32,523 bases of DNA from Acidimicrobiia bacterium (GCA_030066755.1 JASJAX010000025.1:1-32523), one strand, 5' to 3'; shown: positions 1-8,738, counted from the stretch's first letter. Numbers and translations: made by a program. Notes: a model not told the origin generated them from the sequence alone.

Positions 1-32
1 ATCCTCCGCCTGTTAGAATCGCCTGCCCGATG

Positions 33-107
33 GGGCCCATAGCTCAGCTCGGTTAGAGCGCATCCCTGATAAGGATGAGGTCGCTGGTTCAAATCCAGCT
101 GGGCCCA
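33..107 (+). tRNA. tRNA-Ile (anticodon GAT)
   Basis: The full cloverleaf can be folded by eye. The 7-bp acceptor is GGGCCCA/TGGGCCC, the anticodon stem is CATCC/GGATG around loop CTGATAA (anticodon GAT), and the T arm is GCTGG-TTCAAAT-CCAGC. CCA is not encoded. The 3' part from position 61 is repeated at 25483-25530, so this gene is the integration site of the element to its right. The 3' half of the functional tRNA is therefore probably element-derived. Confidence 0.97.
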
Positions 108-108
108 C
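61..108 (+). repeat. attL: left attachment core (3' part of tRNA-Ile)
   Basis: These 48 bases match 25483-25530 without gaps, with two differences (83 G versus C, 99 C versus G). The two differences pair with each other in the T stem, so both copies fold. The first 22 bases, over the anticodon arm, are identical and are the likely crossover region. Integrase and excisionase genes lie directly to the right, as usual for tRNA-targeting tyrosine-integrase elements. Confidence 0.93.
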
Positions 109-113
109 AAATC

Positions 114-138
114 AAACCCCTTGCGTTGCAAGGGGTTT
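114..138. terminator. Bidirectional hairpin terminator between tRNA-Ile and integrase
   Basis: A perfect 11-bp stem (114-124 with 128-138) encloses a 3-base loop. An A run lies on its left side and a T run on its right, so it could end transcription from both sides. It sits between the tRNA end and the integrase stop codon at 142. Confidence 0.75.
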
Positions 139-141
139 CGG

Positions 142-1290
142 TTATCTGCCCGGAAGCTCGATCACCTCCTGATCCCGCCGCGTCCACATTGCGTCCACAG
201 CAGCGGAGTGCCACACCTTGTCGAGACGGTCGGCGGCAGCTTCATCAAGACCCTCAAAGAGGTGCCCGTAGGTGTCGAGCGTGGTCTTGATCGAGGCATG
301 ACCGAGCCTTTCTTGGATGACTTTTGGATGTTCGCCCACGGCGATTAGAAGCGCTGCATGTGTATGTCGGAGATCGTGAAAAGTGCACGGCTCCCCGACC
401 GAAGCTCGGACTGCCGGAAGCCATATGCGGCGGCGGAAGTTCGTACGTCGAATCGGGCCACCGGACGGTGCGGTGAAGAGGAAGCCGGAACCGTCGGCAT
501 GTTCAGCGAGGTGTTGCGCCATCTCCTTGACTACGAACGACGGCACCGAGACCGTCCGGCGAGAGGCGTCCGACTTCGGCGGTTTGACTAGGAATTGCCC
601 TCGGATCTCGGCGAGGCTCTCTTCCACTCGGATTGTCCTCCGCAGGGCGTCGAATCGCTCTATCCGAAGGGCAGCAAGTTCGCCAAAACGTAGCCCCGTG
701 TACGCCGCGGCCAGGATCATCGCCCGGTAGCGCTCGTCGACGGCACCGGCCAGAGCCTTGATCTCTGCTGGCTCGAGAATCCTCATCTCCGGGCAGGTGA
801 GCTTGGGGAGCTTCACGTTCCTACATGGCGATAGCGGGATGAGCCCATTGTCCACCGCGTCAGACAGTGCGGCAGCGAGGAGCTGGTAGGCCTTGCGGGT
901 AGTGGCCGGCGCTGAGCCCTTGGCGTCGAGGTCCGCAACCCACCGTGCGATATGCGCTGGTCGTAGCTGCCCGATCGGAACGGTACCGAAGGTAGGGAGC
1001 ACGTGATTACGAATCGAGGCTTCGTCACGGAGCCGCGTCTGTGGACTCAGATTCGTCCGTGTGGCCTGCCACTCCCGGATCCATACGGCGAGCCGAGTCC
1101 GGCCAAGACGAGGGTCGGTATAGCGCCCGCGGAGCTTGTCGGACTCCAGGCCGACGAGGTATTGGCTGGCGTCTAGTTTGCGGTCGAAGTTCCTGGACCG
1201 GTCCTTGCCCGACGGATCCCGCCACCGTGCTTGCCAGCTCTCCTTGCCGGATCGATGCTTCACCTTTCGTACCGAACCCACGTCGTCCAC
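142..1290 (-). CDS. int: Tyrosine site-specific integrase
   Basis: This 382-aa protein would catalyse integration and excision at tRNA-Ile. The N-terminal ~60 residues look like the small arm-binding domain, followed by a SAM-like core-binding domain (about 65-145) and the catalytic domain. All active-site residues are visible: R201 (TGLRFGEL), K239, H305 and R308 (HDLRHTH), H331 (LGHAS), and the nucleophile Y341 (DTYGHLF). Length is normal for phage- and ICE-type integrases. The gene ends 34 bp from attL, facing the tRNA, the usual arrangement. Its last codons (VDAMWTR, residues 365-371) are encoded by a 9-bp repeat that recurs near attR, so the 3' end may double as an arm-type binding site. 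Confidence 0.95.
   Translation of the reverse strand: MDDVGSVRKVKHRSGKESWQARWRDPSGKDRSRNFDRKLDASQYLVGLESDKLRGRYTDPRLGRTRLAVWIREWQATRTNLSPQTRLRDEASIRNHVLPTFGTVPIGQLRPAHIARWVADLDAKGSAPATTRKAYQLLAAALSDAVDNGLIPLSPCRNVKLPKLTCPEMRILEPAEIKALAGAVDERYRAMILAAAYTGLRFGELAALRIERFDALRRTIRVEESLAEIRGQFLVKPPKSDASRRTVSVPSFVVKEMAQHLAEHADGSGFLFTAPSGGPIRRTNFRRRIWLPAVRASVGEPCTFHDLRHTHAALLIAVGEHPKVIQERLGHASIKTTLDTYGHLFEGLDEAAADRLDKVWHSAAVDAMWTRRDQEVIELPGR
180..199. repeat. Paired 9-bp direct repeat near attL (candidate integrase arm site)
   Basis: GCGTCCACA occurs twice (180-188 and 191-199) with an 11-bp period, about one helical turn. The same pair in the same orientation occurs at 25359-25378 near attR. Arm-type sites of tyrosine integrases are typically short direct repeats on both flanks of the core, so this is a plausible binding site. 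It lies within the integrase coding sequence. Confidence 0.6.
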
Positions 1291-1414
1291 CTCCTAGAGC
1301 ACCTTCGCCGACCGTACCGCCATGTCCAAGGTGGCGCCACCCTCAAGATCGCCATGCAGATTGGGGGCGACTGTCAGAACTACCACCGAGTTGCCTATTG
1401 CCCCCGGCACTTCT

Positions 1415-1678
1415 TCAAGTTCTTTGTCCTCGAACCTTGTCGAGCTGATCGTTGAGCCACCCTTCAACGTCGCTCCGCCGGAAGCGCACGTGTCGACCGA
1501 CGCGAAAGCCGGGTGGACCTTCGTGTCGGTATCGCCACGCGTAGATGGTCGATACGGGCACTCCGAGATAGTTGGCGAGTCCTTGGACAGTGAGGAGCCG
1601 ATCGAGACGTTCCATCCTCTGAGCATGAAGTCCAACCCTCTCACCAGAGTCCCATTTCGCTGCACTTGGAGCTGTCAT
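1415..1678 (-). CDS. xis: Excisionase-like HTH (MerR/HTH_17-type) protein
   Basis: This is an 87-aa basic protein. The core from about residue 27 (LLTVQGLANYLGVPVSTIYAW) is a winged-helix of the HTH_17/excisionase type, followed by a VGRHVRFRRSDVEGWL wing motif. Such proteins bind near att sites, bend DNA and favour excision; some also regulate the integrase. It lies upstream of, and on the same strand as, the integrase, separated by 124 bp with no recognisable gene. The start is uncertain: the ATG at 1678 gives 87 aa, and an internal ATG at 1615 would still keep the HTH. Neither has a convincing ribosome binding site. Confidence 0.85.
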   Translation of the reverse strand: MTAPSAAKWDSGERVGLHAQRMERLDRLLTVQGLANYLGVPVSTIYAWRYRHEGPPGFRVGRHVRFRRSDVEGWLNDQLDKVRGQRT

Positions 1679-1989
1679 TGCGTCGGAAACGCCGATTTGG
1701 CAGGCGATTTCGGCGGGTGAGGTTTTATTGCTGGCGGGCCGGCCGGGACCGGATGACAGGGTTTCGGACAGGATTTTGGGAGGGTTCTTGAGACTCTGGT
1801 GAGAGGGTCAGGGTGTCTAGTCGGAGCTATGAGACCCCCGACAGGCCCCAACCATTGTGGAAGATCCCTTTTCGGCAATCCTCGATCCGACACGACCACA
1901 ATCGCCGCAACGACACTCGTACCGCTTCGACCGTCACAACGGCCTGATCGACACACGCATCTGCAACCAGTTGCTTCGGGTGGTGTCTC
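1679..1989. other. Intergenic region upstream of the relaxase (possible oriT)
   Basis: No gene was recognised in these 311 bp between the divergent excisionase and relaxase genes. MobF origins of transfer often lie beside the relaxase gene, so this is where one would look. I see only a weak inverted repeat (GTCGG 1820-1824 with CCGAC 1838-1842) and cannot identify a nic site. It should also contain the divergent promoters. Confidence 0.3.
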
Positions 1990-4674
1990 GTGTTGAGTTT
2001 GGCGAAGGCGGTGAAGGATTACTACCTGCAGAAGCTGGTTGAGATCTCACCGCGGGAGGACTACTACCTACGGGGCGGCACCGCTACGGGCCGGTGGTGC
2101 GGATCCGGAACCACCGAAGTCGGCCTGGCGGGCAATGTGTCGGCGGAGGGTCTGGTGCGGTTGTTCGACGGGGAACATCCCGGCACCGGCGAGCAACTGG
2201 GCCGCCGCCTCCGCAAAGATGGGGTGACGGCGTGGGATGTGACCTTCTCGGCGGACAAGTCGGTGTCGCTGTTGTGGGCGCTGGGCGACGAGCTGACCCG
2301 CAAGGAAGTCCTCGAGGCGTTCGAGGAAGCAACTTCACAGGCACTCGGGTATCTGGAGTCGGTGGCATCCGACACCCGCGGCGCTACGAAGACACCGATC
2401 GTCGACAAGGACGGGAACCGGGTTCGTGGCCCTGACGGTCGGCTGAGATACCGAGTGGAGACCTGGCCGATCGCAACATCGGGGTATGTGGCTGCGGCGT
2501 TCACCGAGTACACGTCCCGTGCCGACGACCCACAACTACACACCCATGTCGTCATAGCTAACAAGGTCAAGGGCGACGATGGGGTGTGGCGCAGCATCGA
2601 CGGCAGACTGTTGTATCGACATCAGCTCGCCGCCGGCTACCTGCACGAAGCGGTACTACGCCGTGAGCTGACCCAACGCCTCGGGGTGCGGTGGCAGCCG
2701 GTACACCACGGTGTCGCCGACATGGCCGGGTTCACACGCACCCAGATCGAAGCCTTCTCCCAGCGGCGCCAACAGCTCGAAACCTGGCGGGTCGACAACG
2801 ACCTGCCGGAAACGGCGGCGGCACGCCAGGTAGCGACGATCGCCACCCGCACCGCCAAAACCAACGAATCCGTCGAAGAGTTAGAGGCCGGTTGGCAGCG
2901 ACGGGCCGCAGCGGTCGGTCTCACCCCAGAGAGGATCGGTCAGATTGTCGATCGCAGCATCCAGGTCACACCGCCGGATGTGGAAGCGCTGTTTGCGGAC
3001 CTGGCGTCACCAGACGGACTGACCGCACACAGATCGACATTCGCCGAACCAGAAGTAATCCAACAGATCGCCGCCGCGCTCCCCGAGGGCGGCACCCGAA
3101 CCGAGATCAAGAACCTCGCCGACTGGTTCCTCGCAGGCGGCGACATCATCCCGCTTCTGCCCAGCCCGCAGCTCGAACCCGCCGGTCGAGATGAGGCGGA
3201 CTCGCTTGACGAGCAGAACCATGCGGTGGTCGTCGACGAGGGGACGGTGCCTGCGATGCGAACCCGAGGAGGTGAACCGTTCCCCGCACCGAACCTGCCC
3301 AACTACACGACCGCAGAGCTCCTGGCCACCGAACAGCGGATCATCGAGCACGCAATCGCCGGCGTCGGCGAGGGTCGCTGGCAGGCACCCCACCGTCTCG
3401 TCGAAACCTGGCTTCACCACAGACCAGAACTCACCAGCGGGCAACGCCAAATGGTGCGCAGCTTCGCAACCTCCGGCAACACCATCGACATCGGTCTCGG
3501 TCCTGCCGGTAGCGGCAAGACAGCAGTCATCGCCGTCATCAACCAACTCGCCAACCTCACCAGACGACCCATCGTCGGAGCTGCCCTCGCCGCCCGCACC
3601 GCATCCGGCCTACAAACCGACACCGACGTCCCATCCACCACCCTGGCCCGCCTCCTCAACGGATCTGGCCTTCCGACCGGTGCGGTTGTGGTTGTGGACG
3701 AGGCTGGCATGGTCGGTACCCGTCAACTCGCCGTCGTCGTTGATCTAGTCGAACAAGCAGAAGGCAAGCTGATCCTGATCGGGGATGACAAGCAACTCCC
3801 CGAGATCGACGCCGGTGGCCTATTCAAGGCCCTCGCCAACCGGCTACCCGCCGTCCAACTCACCAAAAACGTGCGGCAACAGGCCGCCTGGGAACGCCAA
3901 GCACTCGACGAACTCCGCAACGGCTCCATCCAACAAGCCGTGCAGGCCTATGTCGAGCATCGGCGTCTCATCCTCGGACGCAACCGCACCGACACGATTG
4001 CAAAGGCAAGCGTCGACTGGTACCGGCATGTCCAATCGACCGGCGCCATATCTTCGGCGCTGCTGCTTGCCCACGACAACGACACCGTCACCGAACTCAA
4101 CCAGCAGGCACGACAGCACCTCGCCGCATCCGGGCACCTCGACGGCCCCACACTCGATGGACCGGGCGTGGCTATCCAGGCCGGTGATCGGATCCTCTGC
4201 CGCCGGAACCAACATGGGCTCGATGTCCTCAACGGCGACCTCGGCACCATCACCGCCGTCAACCAGGATGCGGGAACGGTCACTGTCCGCCTCGACCGCG
4301 ACCCCGAGACCCGAGAGCTACCGGATTGGTATCTCAACGACGGCAATGTCGTGCACGGGTACGCCCTCACCGCCCACAAAGCCCAGGGCATCACCACCGA
4401 CCGCACCTTCACCGTCATCACCGGAACCACCGACCGGGAATGGGCCTACGTTGCCCTCAGCCGAGGACGCCACGCCAACACCCTCTACCTCACAACCCCC
4501 GAACCCGGCCACGAGGAATGCACCCACCTCACCCACCAAACACGACAAGCCAGCGCCGATATGGCTCCCGCCATGTTCGTCCGACGCAACACCCAGATCG
4601 CGGCCATCGATCAACACGTCGCTGACGAGTTCGGCCTCGACCATCATCGTGGGAGTGTCAGAAATCCGGTGTAG
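1990..4674 (+). CDS. MobF/TrwC-TraA type relaxase-helicase, C-terminus altered by insertion
   Basis: This 894-aa GTG-started protein nicks oriT DNA and unwinds the transferred strand. The N-terminal TrwC relaxase domain (about 1-330) has paired tyrosines (Y11-Y12, Y25-Y26) and the histidine motif QLHTHVV (H184, H186). The third metal-ligand position, normally His in H-x-T-S-R, is Glu173 (EYTSR). The RecD-like helicase has Walker A GPAGSGKT (503-510), Walker B VVVDEAG (about 566-572), GDDKQLP (597-603), and C-terminal motifs LTAHKAQGI and YVALSRGR. The last eight residues (887-894) and the stop come from the inserted IS256-like end at 4649. Codons for HHHELV-stop resume at 25114-25134, so only the extreme tail was changed and the enzyme is otherwise complete. 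Confidence 0.93.
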   Translation: MLSLAKAVKDYYLQKLVEISPREDYYLRGGTATGRWCGSGTTEVGLAGNVSAEGLVRLFDGEHPGTGEQLGRRLRKDGVTAWDVTFSADKSVSLLWALGDELTRKEVLEAFEEATSQALGYLESVASDTRGATKTPIVDKDGNRVRGPDGRLRYRVETWPIATSGYVAAAFTEYTSRADDPQLHTHVVIANKVKGDDGVWRSIDGRLLYRHQLAAGYLHEAVLRRELTQRLGVRWQPVHHGVADMAGFTRTQIEAFSQRRQQLETWRVDNDLPETAAARQVATIATRTAKTNESVEELEAGWQRRAAAVGLTPERIGQIVDRSIQVTPPDVEALFADLASPDGLTAHRSTFAEPEVIQQIAAALPEGGTRTEIKNLADWFLAGGDIIPLLPSPQLEPAGRDEADSLDEQNHAVVVDEGTVPAMRTRGGEPFPAPNLPNYTTAELLATEQRIIEHAIAGVGEGRWQAPHRLVETWLHHRPELTSGQRQMVRSFATSGNTIDIGLGPAGSGKTAVIAVINQLANLTRRPIVGAALAARTASGLQTDTDVPSTTLARLLNGSGLPTGAVVVVDEAGMVGTRQLAVVVDLVEQAEGKLILIGDDKQLPEIDAGGLFKALANRLPAVQLTKNVRQQAAWERQALDELRNGSIQQAVQAYVEHRRLILGRNRTDTIAKASVDWYRHVQSTGAISSALLLAHDNDTVTELNQQARQHLAASGHLDGPTLDGPGVAIQAGDRILCRRNQHGLDVLNGDLGTITAVNQDAGTVTVRLDRDPETRELPDWYLNDGNVVHGYALTAHKAQGITTDRTFTVITGTTDREWAYVALSRGRHANTLYLTTPEPGHEECTHLTHQTRQASADMAPAMFVRRNTQIAAIDQHVADEFGLDHHRGSVRNPV

Positions 4675-4730
4675 ATGCCTGTTGGCCTGCGATGCTGGCC
4701 CGTCTGTGGGTTGGCGGAAGGGACAGCAGT

Positions 4731-4895
4731 GACTGATACGAGAGAGCCGAAGACAAGATCGCCCGGAAGACAAGCAGATCGCCGAAGAGCTCGTCGAACG
4801 CGCGCGAGAGGACGGTGTGGAACTGGTTGGCCCCGATGGGTTGTTGGCTGGGTTGACCCAAGAACGTGCTGGAGGCCGGACTCGAGGCTCATCCG
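4731..4895 (+). pseudogene. IS256-family transposase, N-terminal remnant
   Basis: Read with frameshifts, this stretch gives the hallmark start of Mutator/IS256 transposases: KQIAEELVERAREDG, VELVGPDGLLAGLT, then KNVLEAGLEAH in another frame after about 4860. At least two shifts are needed, so it cannot encode a product. Recognisable similarity stops after about 50 codons. It lies just inside the left inverted end at 4649, in the orientation expected of an intact IS256. Confidence 0.8.
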
Positions 4896-5438
4896 CTGGT
4901 CCCTCCCAGCAAAGCTTCGTCGTCCTCCCTGAAACCCACCAACCCCGAAAGAACCAATCAGAACAACGATGTCCACGACTTCGAACTCACCGAAACCGGC
5001 ATGCACAGGCTCGGCCGCCTCACGAGCCCTCATCACCGGATGGGATCCGACCAGCTCACCATGAACACCTCGCCTGTTCCTGACGTGGCGTATCAGAAAG
5101 AGCAACGCCGCAGCCCACGTACTACCGGGGGGTGGTCGCCGGACTCCAGGCGGGGCGCATTGTGACGTGCCGACCTCGATGCACCTTGCCGAATGTGCGT
5201 TTCGGTAACAGATCCGGCGATGTTGTACGGAGGATTGCCTCTTCGACCTGTGCGTGGGATCTATCGCTGCGTCAAGGAGCGGGCACGCGCGCTCGTGGAG
5301 TTCGCGGTGTGAACTCAAGGTAGGTGAGTACCTCGTTTGCCGCTTGATCGAGAAGGGAATCAAGGCCCGACATATACGCGTCGCAGGAGGTGAAATCTGT
5401 GGTGCCCTAGACGAACACGATCGCGCGAGATTCGTTAG
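4896..5438. other. Gene-poor junction between the IS256 remnant and the sugar island
   Basis: No convincing gene was found in this 543-bp stretch. A short open frame at 4866-5165 continues from the IS256 remnant but loses all similarity. Another at 5254-5442 (62 codons, ending YLVCRLIEKGIKARHIRVAG and onward) has plausible composition but no ribosome binding site or family I recognise. Both look like debris of deleted genes. The long minus-strand frame here is most simply a GC-rich shadow. Confidence 0.5.
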
Positions 5439-6386
5439 CTAGCCCCGCGCCGCCGCCTTGGCAGCTTTGCTGAGGCGATCGAAGAGCGGTCCCGAGCTGG
5501 GAATTGAGATGTCGAACACCTCGGCGATGACCTGGGTCCAGCCGTGGATGAAGTACTCCCACCCGTCGACGACGGTGAGGTCCTTCTCCTTGGACTGCGC
5601 GTTCGCCTGGTCGAGGAAGATCAGATCGCCTCGGTAGTTGAACTCCCAGACATACCCGCCCTCGGGGAACACCACGGCGTCGGTAAAGGGGGAGCCGGGG
5701 ATGTCCTTGCCGAGTCCGGTGGCGTTCACCACCATCGAGCCCGGGGCGAGCCGAGCGGCGGCTGCGTCGTTGTCGACCGGCGAGGGCGCAAGCACATAGT
5801 CGATGGGAATCGAGAACCGGATGCGGTTGTGGATGTCCTGCATCTCGTCAAGTCTCGGTTGGCTGCGGTTGGTGACGATGATCCGCTTGGGTATGTCTCC
5901 ATCGGAGGCCGCCTGCGAATGGAGGTGGATCGTTAGCGCCAGGGACGACCCGCCTGCACCGATCAGCAGCAGTTCACCCCCAGTGTCCGACCAGTGGCCG
6001 TCGGGGAGGATCGCATCGAGGGAAGCGCCGCTGCTGATCGGATCCTTGGCGTGGCCGATGAGCTTGCCGCCCCTCTTGGAGATGCTGCTCACCTCGCTTA
6101 GCAATTCGGCGTAGGGGCCCAGTTCGTCGAACAGATCCCGAGCCGCCGACAGAAGGGTCAGTTTGTGGGTGGTCACCAATGCCCCCAGCGAGTTAGGGTC
6201 GCTTTTGATGAAGGAGACGGCCTCCCGATAGGAGGCAGGATTGGAGCGTGGCTCGAAGTCAATGCCCTTGATCTCAGCCGAAAGGTCCAGCTCCCGGGCC
6301 CATGCCGGGAAGACACGCATGATCGAGGACTTGCCGGTAGTGACACCGATGAAGTACATGGTTGGGGTGGTCGCCGGCTCGTACAT
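5439..6386 (-). CDS. Shikimate dehydrogenase-like oxidoreductase
   Basis: This 315-aa NAD(P)-dependent dehydrogenase is of the shikimate/quinate fold. The N-terminal substrate domain has TGKSS (17-21) where AroE has its Ser-x-Ser shikimate-binding motif. K75 (VTTHK) matches the catalytic Lys, D115 (AKDPISSG) the catalytic Asp, and GAGGSS (143-148) is the Rossmann loop. The substrate motifs diverge from housekeeping AroE, and the gene sits in a sugar island, so it probably oxidises or reduces another polyol or keto compound. I chose ATG 6386 because upstream ATGs (for example 6452) would leave no room for the divergent promoter. It is transcribed away from the DeoC operon and flanks the insertion's left junction. 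Confidence 0.75.
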   Translation of the reverse strand: MYEPATTPTMYFIGVTTGKSSIMRVFPAWARELDLSAEIKGIDFEPRSNPASYREAVSFIKSDPNSLGALVTTHKLTLLSAARDLFDELGPYAELLSEVSSISKRGGKLIGHAKDPISSGASLDAILPDGHWSDTGGELLLIGAGGSSLALTIHLHSQAASDGDIPKRIIVTNRSQPRLDEMQDIHNRIRFSIPIDYVLAPSPVDNDAAAARLAPGSMVVNATGLGKDIPGSPFTDAVVFPEGGYVWEFNYRGDLIFLDQANAQSKEKDLTVVDGWEYFIHGWTQVIAEVFDISIPSSGPLFDRLSKAAKAAARG

Positions 6387-6433
6387 CTCGTCGTCTTTCG
6401 GGTCGCGGACACCGCTAGCATACATGTTAAGAT

Positions 6434-6449
6434 GTAATGACAGGATTAC
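6434..6449. promoter_or_regulatory. Candidate operator in the divergent promoter region
   Basis: A perfect inverted repeat, GTAAT (6434-6438) and ATTAC (6445-6449) separated by six bases, lies in the 86-bp gap between the divergent dehydrogenase and aldolase genes. Its size and symmetry suit a GntR-family dimer, and a GntR/UTRA regulator is encoded in the island. It does not match the palindrome at 22325-22339, so a common regulator is unproven. Confidence 0.4.
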
Positions 6450-6472
6450 CACTCGTTTAGACAGGTGCAGGC

Positions 6473-7174
6473 ATGGACCACCCGCCTCCGAACCCCGAGC
6501 AACTAGCCCGGATGCTCGATGTAAGCGAGGTACGCACGGACAGCACCGACACTGCGCTCGTTGCTGCCATCCAGTGCGCCCAACGGTACGGGTGTTTCTT
6601 GGTCACCACACTCCCCGCTCAGGCTCGGCGCGCCAAGGAGTTGCTGGTCGACATCCCGGAAGTGAAACTCGGCGCCAATGTTGGCTTCCCCTCAGGGGGC
6701 CAGACCACCCATATCAAGGTGCTGGAGACACGGGAGCTGGTCCAGCTGGGAGTGGACGAGGTCGACGTCGTCATCGATGTCGGTGCCCATCTTTCTGGAC
6801 GGCGGAAGCACGTCCTGGCCGACGTGACGGCCGTCGTCGAAGCAGCCGAGGGGCTGCCGGTCAAAGTGATTCTCGAATGCCACTATCTCGACGACGACCA
6901 GATCCGTGCCGGATGTGATATTGCGCTCGACGCCGGGGCCGACTTCGTTAAGACGGGAACGGGGTGGGCCCCGACAGGCGCGACCTTGCACAACGTCAGC
7001 GTCATCCGCGACCACGTCGCCGATCAGATCGCCATCAAAGCATCTGGTGGGATCCGGGATCCGGAGACCCTGGATGCCCTCTACCAGCTTGGTGTCACGC
7101 GGTTCGGGGTTGCCGCCAAGCACGTCCCGGCGGTCCTCGGCGGCGTCGCCGCGGGCGAGGTGGCGGAGCGCTAG
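6473..7174 (+). CDS. deoC: Deoxyribose-phosphate aldolase family (DeoC-type) aldolase
   Basis: This 233-aa class I aldolase has a TIM-barrel fold. The DeoC reaction cleaves 2-deoxyribose 5-phosphate to acetaldehyde and glyceraldehyde 3-phosphate through a Schiff base. Family residues are present: K160 (FVKTGTGW, Schiff base), K189 (AIKASGGIR, proton relay) and D98 (EVDVVID). GANVGFPSG (68-76) is a typical DeoC strand. It is the first gene of the rightward operon, and its stop is followed within 12 bp by a sugar kinase start. That pairing suggests a sugar phosphorylated by the kinase and split here. The substrate may differ from deoxyribose phosphate, since related aldolases in sugar clusters act on other deoxy or keto sugars. 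Confidence 0.88.
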   Translation: MDHPPPNPEQLARMLDVSEVRTDSTDTALVAAIQCAQRYGCFLVTTLPAQARRAKELLVDIPEVKLGANVGFPSGGQTTHIKVLETRELVQLGVDEVDVVIDVGAHLSGRRKHVLADVTAVVEAAEGLPVKVILECHYLDDDQIRAGCDIALDAGADFVKTGTGWAPTGATLHNVSVIRDHVADQIAIKASGGIRDPETLDALYQLGVTRFGVAAKHVPAVLGGVAAGEVAER

Positions 7175-7185
7175 GGGTAGTGGCC

Positions 7186-8724
7186 GTGGATAGCCATGTG
7201 ATCGCATACGACCTGGGGACCGGAGGCAACAAGACATCGCTCTACGACGAGCAGGGCCGGTGCGTGGCGGAGAGCTTCATTGCGTACCCGACCAGCTACC
7301 CGCGTACGGGCTGGCATGAGCAAAGGCCGGAGGATTGGTGGGACGCCATCGTCGCTGGAACGAGCGCTGTTCTTGCCTCCTCCGCCGTGGACCCGTCCAG
7401 CGTCGTCGCTTGCGGTATCTCCGGGCACAGCCTGGGCGCAGTGCCGCTGCGCGGCGACGGAACCTTGCTTCGCAAGGCCACGCCCATCTGGTCAGACACC
7501 AGGGCTACCGCACAAGCCGCCGAGTTCTTCAAACGTACCAGCGAGCCGGAGTGGTACGCCGCCACCGGCAACGGATTCCCGGCGCATCTCTACAGCGTCT
7601 TCAAGACAATGTGGTACCGGGACAACGAACCAGACATGCTCGCTGCGGCTGCCAACGTCATTGGAACCAAGGACTTCATCAACTACCGCCTCACCGGCGT
7701 GATCTCCACCGATCACTCATATGCCTCCGGCACCGGGGTCTACGATCTGACAGGGGGCCGCTACGACGCCGATCTTGTGGCCGCCAGCGGGCTGCCAGCG
7801 CAGTTGCTGCCTGAAATCGTGGCCTCGACCGATGTCCTCGGTGAGCTGACTGCCGAGGCAGCGGAAACACTCGGCCTACCCCGCGGGGTGTCAGTGGTCT
7901 CCGGTGGAGTGGACAACTCGTGTATGGCTCTCGGCGCTCGTGCCATGAAGCCGGGCCGGGTGTACAACTCGCTGGGATCCTCGAGTTGGATTGCCGTCAC
8001 TTCGGCATCACCCCTGATCGACGATCGCGTCCGACCCTACGCCTTCGCCCACGTCGTCCCCGGCTTGTTCACGTCGGCGGTATCGACCTTCGCCGCAGGC
8101 ACCAGCTTCCGCTGGGTGCGCGACAACCTGTGCCGGGACCTCGTCGCTGCCGCCGAGGCGAGCGGCGAGGACGTGTACGAGCTGATGACCGCCGAGGCGG
8201 CATCGTCGCCACCCGGGGCAAACGGCGTGCTCTTCAACCCGAGCATGGCCGGGGGCACGTCGCTCAACGCGAGCCCGAAAATACGCGGTGCCTTCCTCAA
8301 CCTCGACCTTGGGAGCACGAGGAGCGACCTGATCCGGGCGGCCATGGAGGGGATCGCCGTGGAGCTGCGGATCGCGCTCGACGAGCTGCGGAGGCTGACC
8401 ACCCTCAGCGACGAGATGCTCGTCGTGGGCGGGGGAATCCGGAGCGTGCTCTGGCGCGAGATCCTGGCCAACGCCTACAACATCACCATCGTGAAGTCGA
8501 ACATCGACCAGCAGGCAGCTGCGCTCGGTGCGGCTGCCTGCGCCGCCGTCGGCAGCGGCGTGTGGAACGGGTTCGAATTCGTCGACGACGTGCACGACAT
8601 CGAATCAACGACTTCCCCGGACCCCGACACCGCCGCAGCTTACGAGCTGATGTTGCCGCTCTTCGGCAAAGCCGAGGCCCACCTTTCCGACCTGGGTGAC
8701 CAGGTCACGAGAGCAGAACCCTGA
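7186..8724 (+). CDS. FGGY-family carbohydrate kinase (first copy)
   Basis: This 512-aa sugar kinase has two actin-like ATPase domains. The N-terminal phosphate loop reads YDLGTGGNKTS, the catalytic Asp region is PIWSDTRA, and the second FGGY signature is the degenerate NPSMAGGTSLN followed by IRGAFLNL. A glycine-rich ATP motif (VVGGGIRSVLW) is near the C-terminus. It is closest in style to xylulokinase/erythritol kinase-like members. GTG 7186 is preferred because AGGGG at 7173-7177 gives good spacing; GTG 7180 or 7198 is possible. The open frame extends back to 6964 but that part overlaps deoC and is not real. It is probably translationally coupled to deoC. Confidence 0.9.
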   Translation: MDSHVIAYDLGTGGNKTSLYDEQGRCVAESFIAYPTSYPRTGWHEQRPEDWWDAIVAGTSAVLASSAVDPSSVVACGISGHSLGAVPLRGDGTLLRKATPIWSDTRATAQAAEFFKRTSEPEWYAATGNGFPAHLYSVFKTMWYRDNEPDMLAAAANVIGTKDFINYRLTGVISTDHSYASGTGVYDLTGGRYDADLVAASGLPAQLLPEIVASTDVLGELTAEAAETLGLPRGVSVVSGGVDNSCMALGARAMKPGRVYNSLGSSSWIAVTSASPLIDDRVRPYAFAHVVPGLFTSAVSTFAAGTSFRWVRDNLCRDLVAAAEASGEDVYELMTAEAASSPPGANGVLFNPSMAGGTSLNASPKIRGAFLNLDLGSTRSDLIRAAMEGIAVELRIALDELRRLTTLSDEMLVVGGGIRSVLWREILANAYNITIVKSNIDQQAAALGAAACAAVGSGVWNGFEFVDDVHDIESTTSPDPDTAAAYELMLPLFGKAEAHLSDLGDQVTRAEP

Positions 8725-8738
8725 ACCAGGAGGACACC

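Noticed and set aside
1816-1845. oriT stem-loop upstream of the relaxase
   Set aside because: Only a 5-bp stem with a long loop was found, too weak to call; kept only as a possible location.
4644-5363. 239-codon minus-strand open frame over the IS256 remnant
   Set aside because: It runs antisense to the IS256 remnant and the relaxase end, crosses the insertion junction and has no domain.
6964-7185. N-terminal extension of the first FGGY kinase
   Set aside because: It overlaps deoC in another frame and lacks any kinase feature; the kinase motif begins just after GTG 7186.
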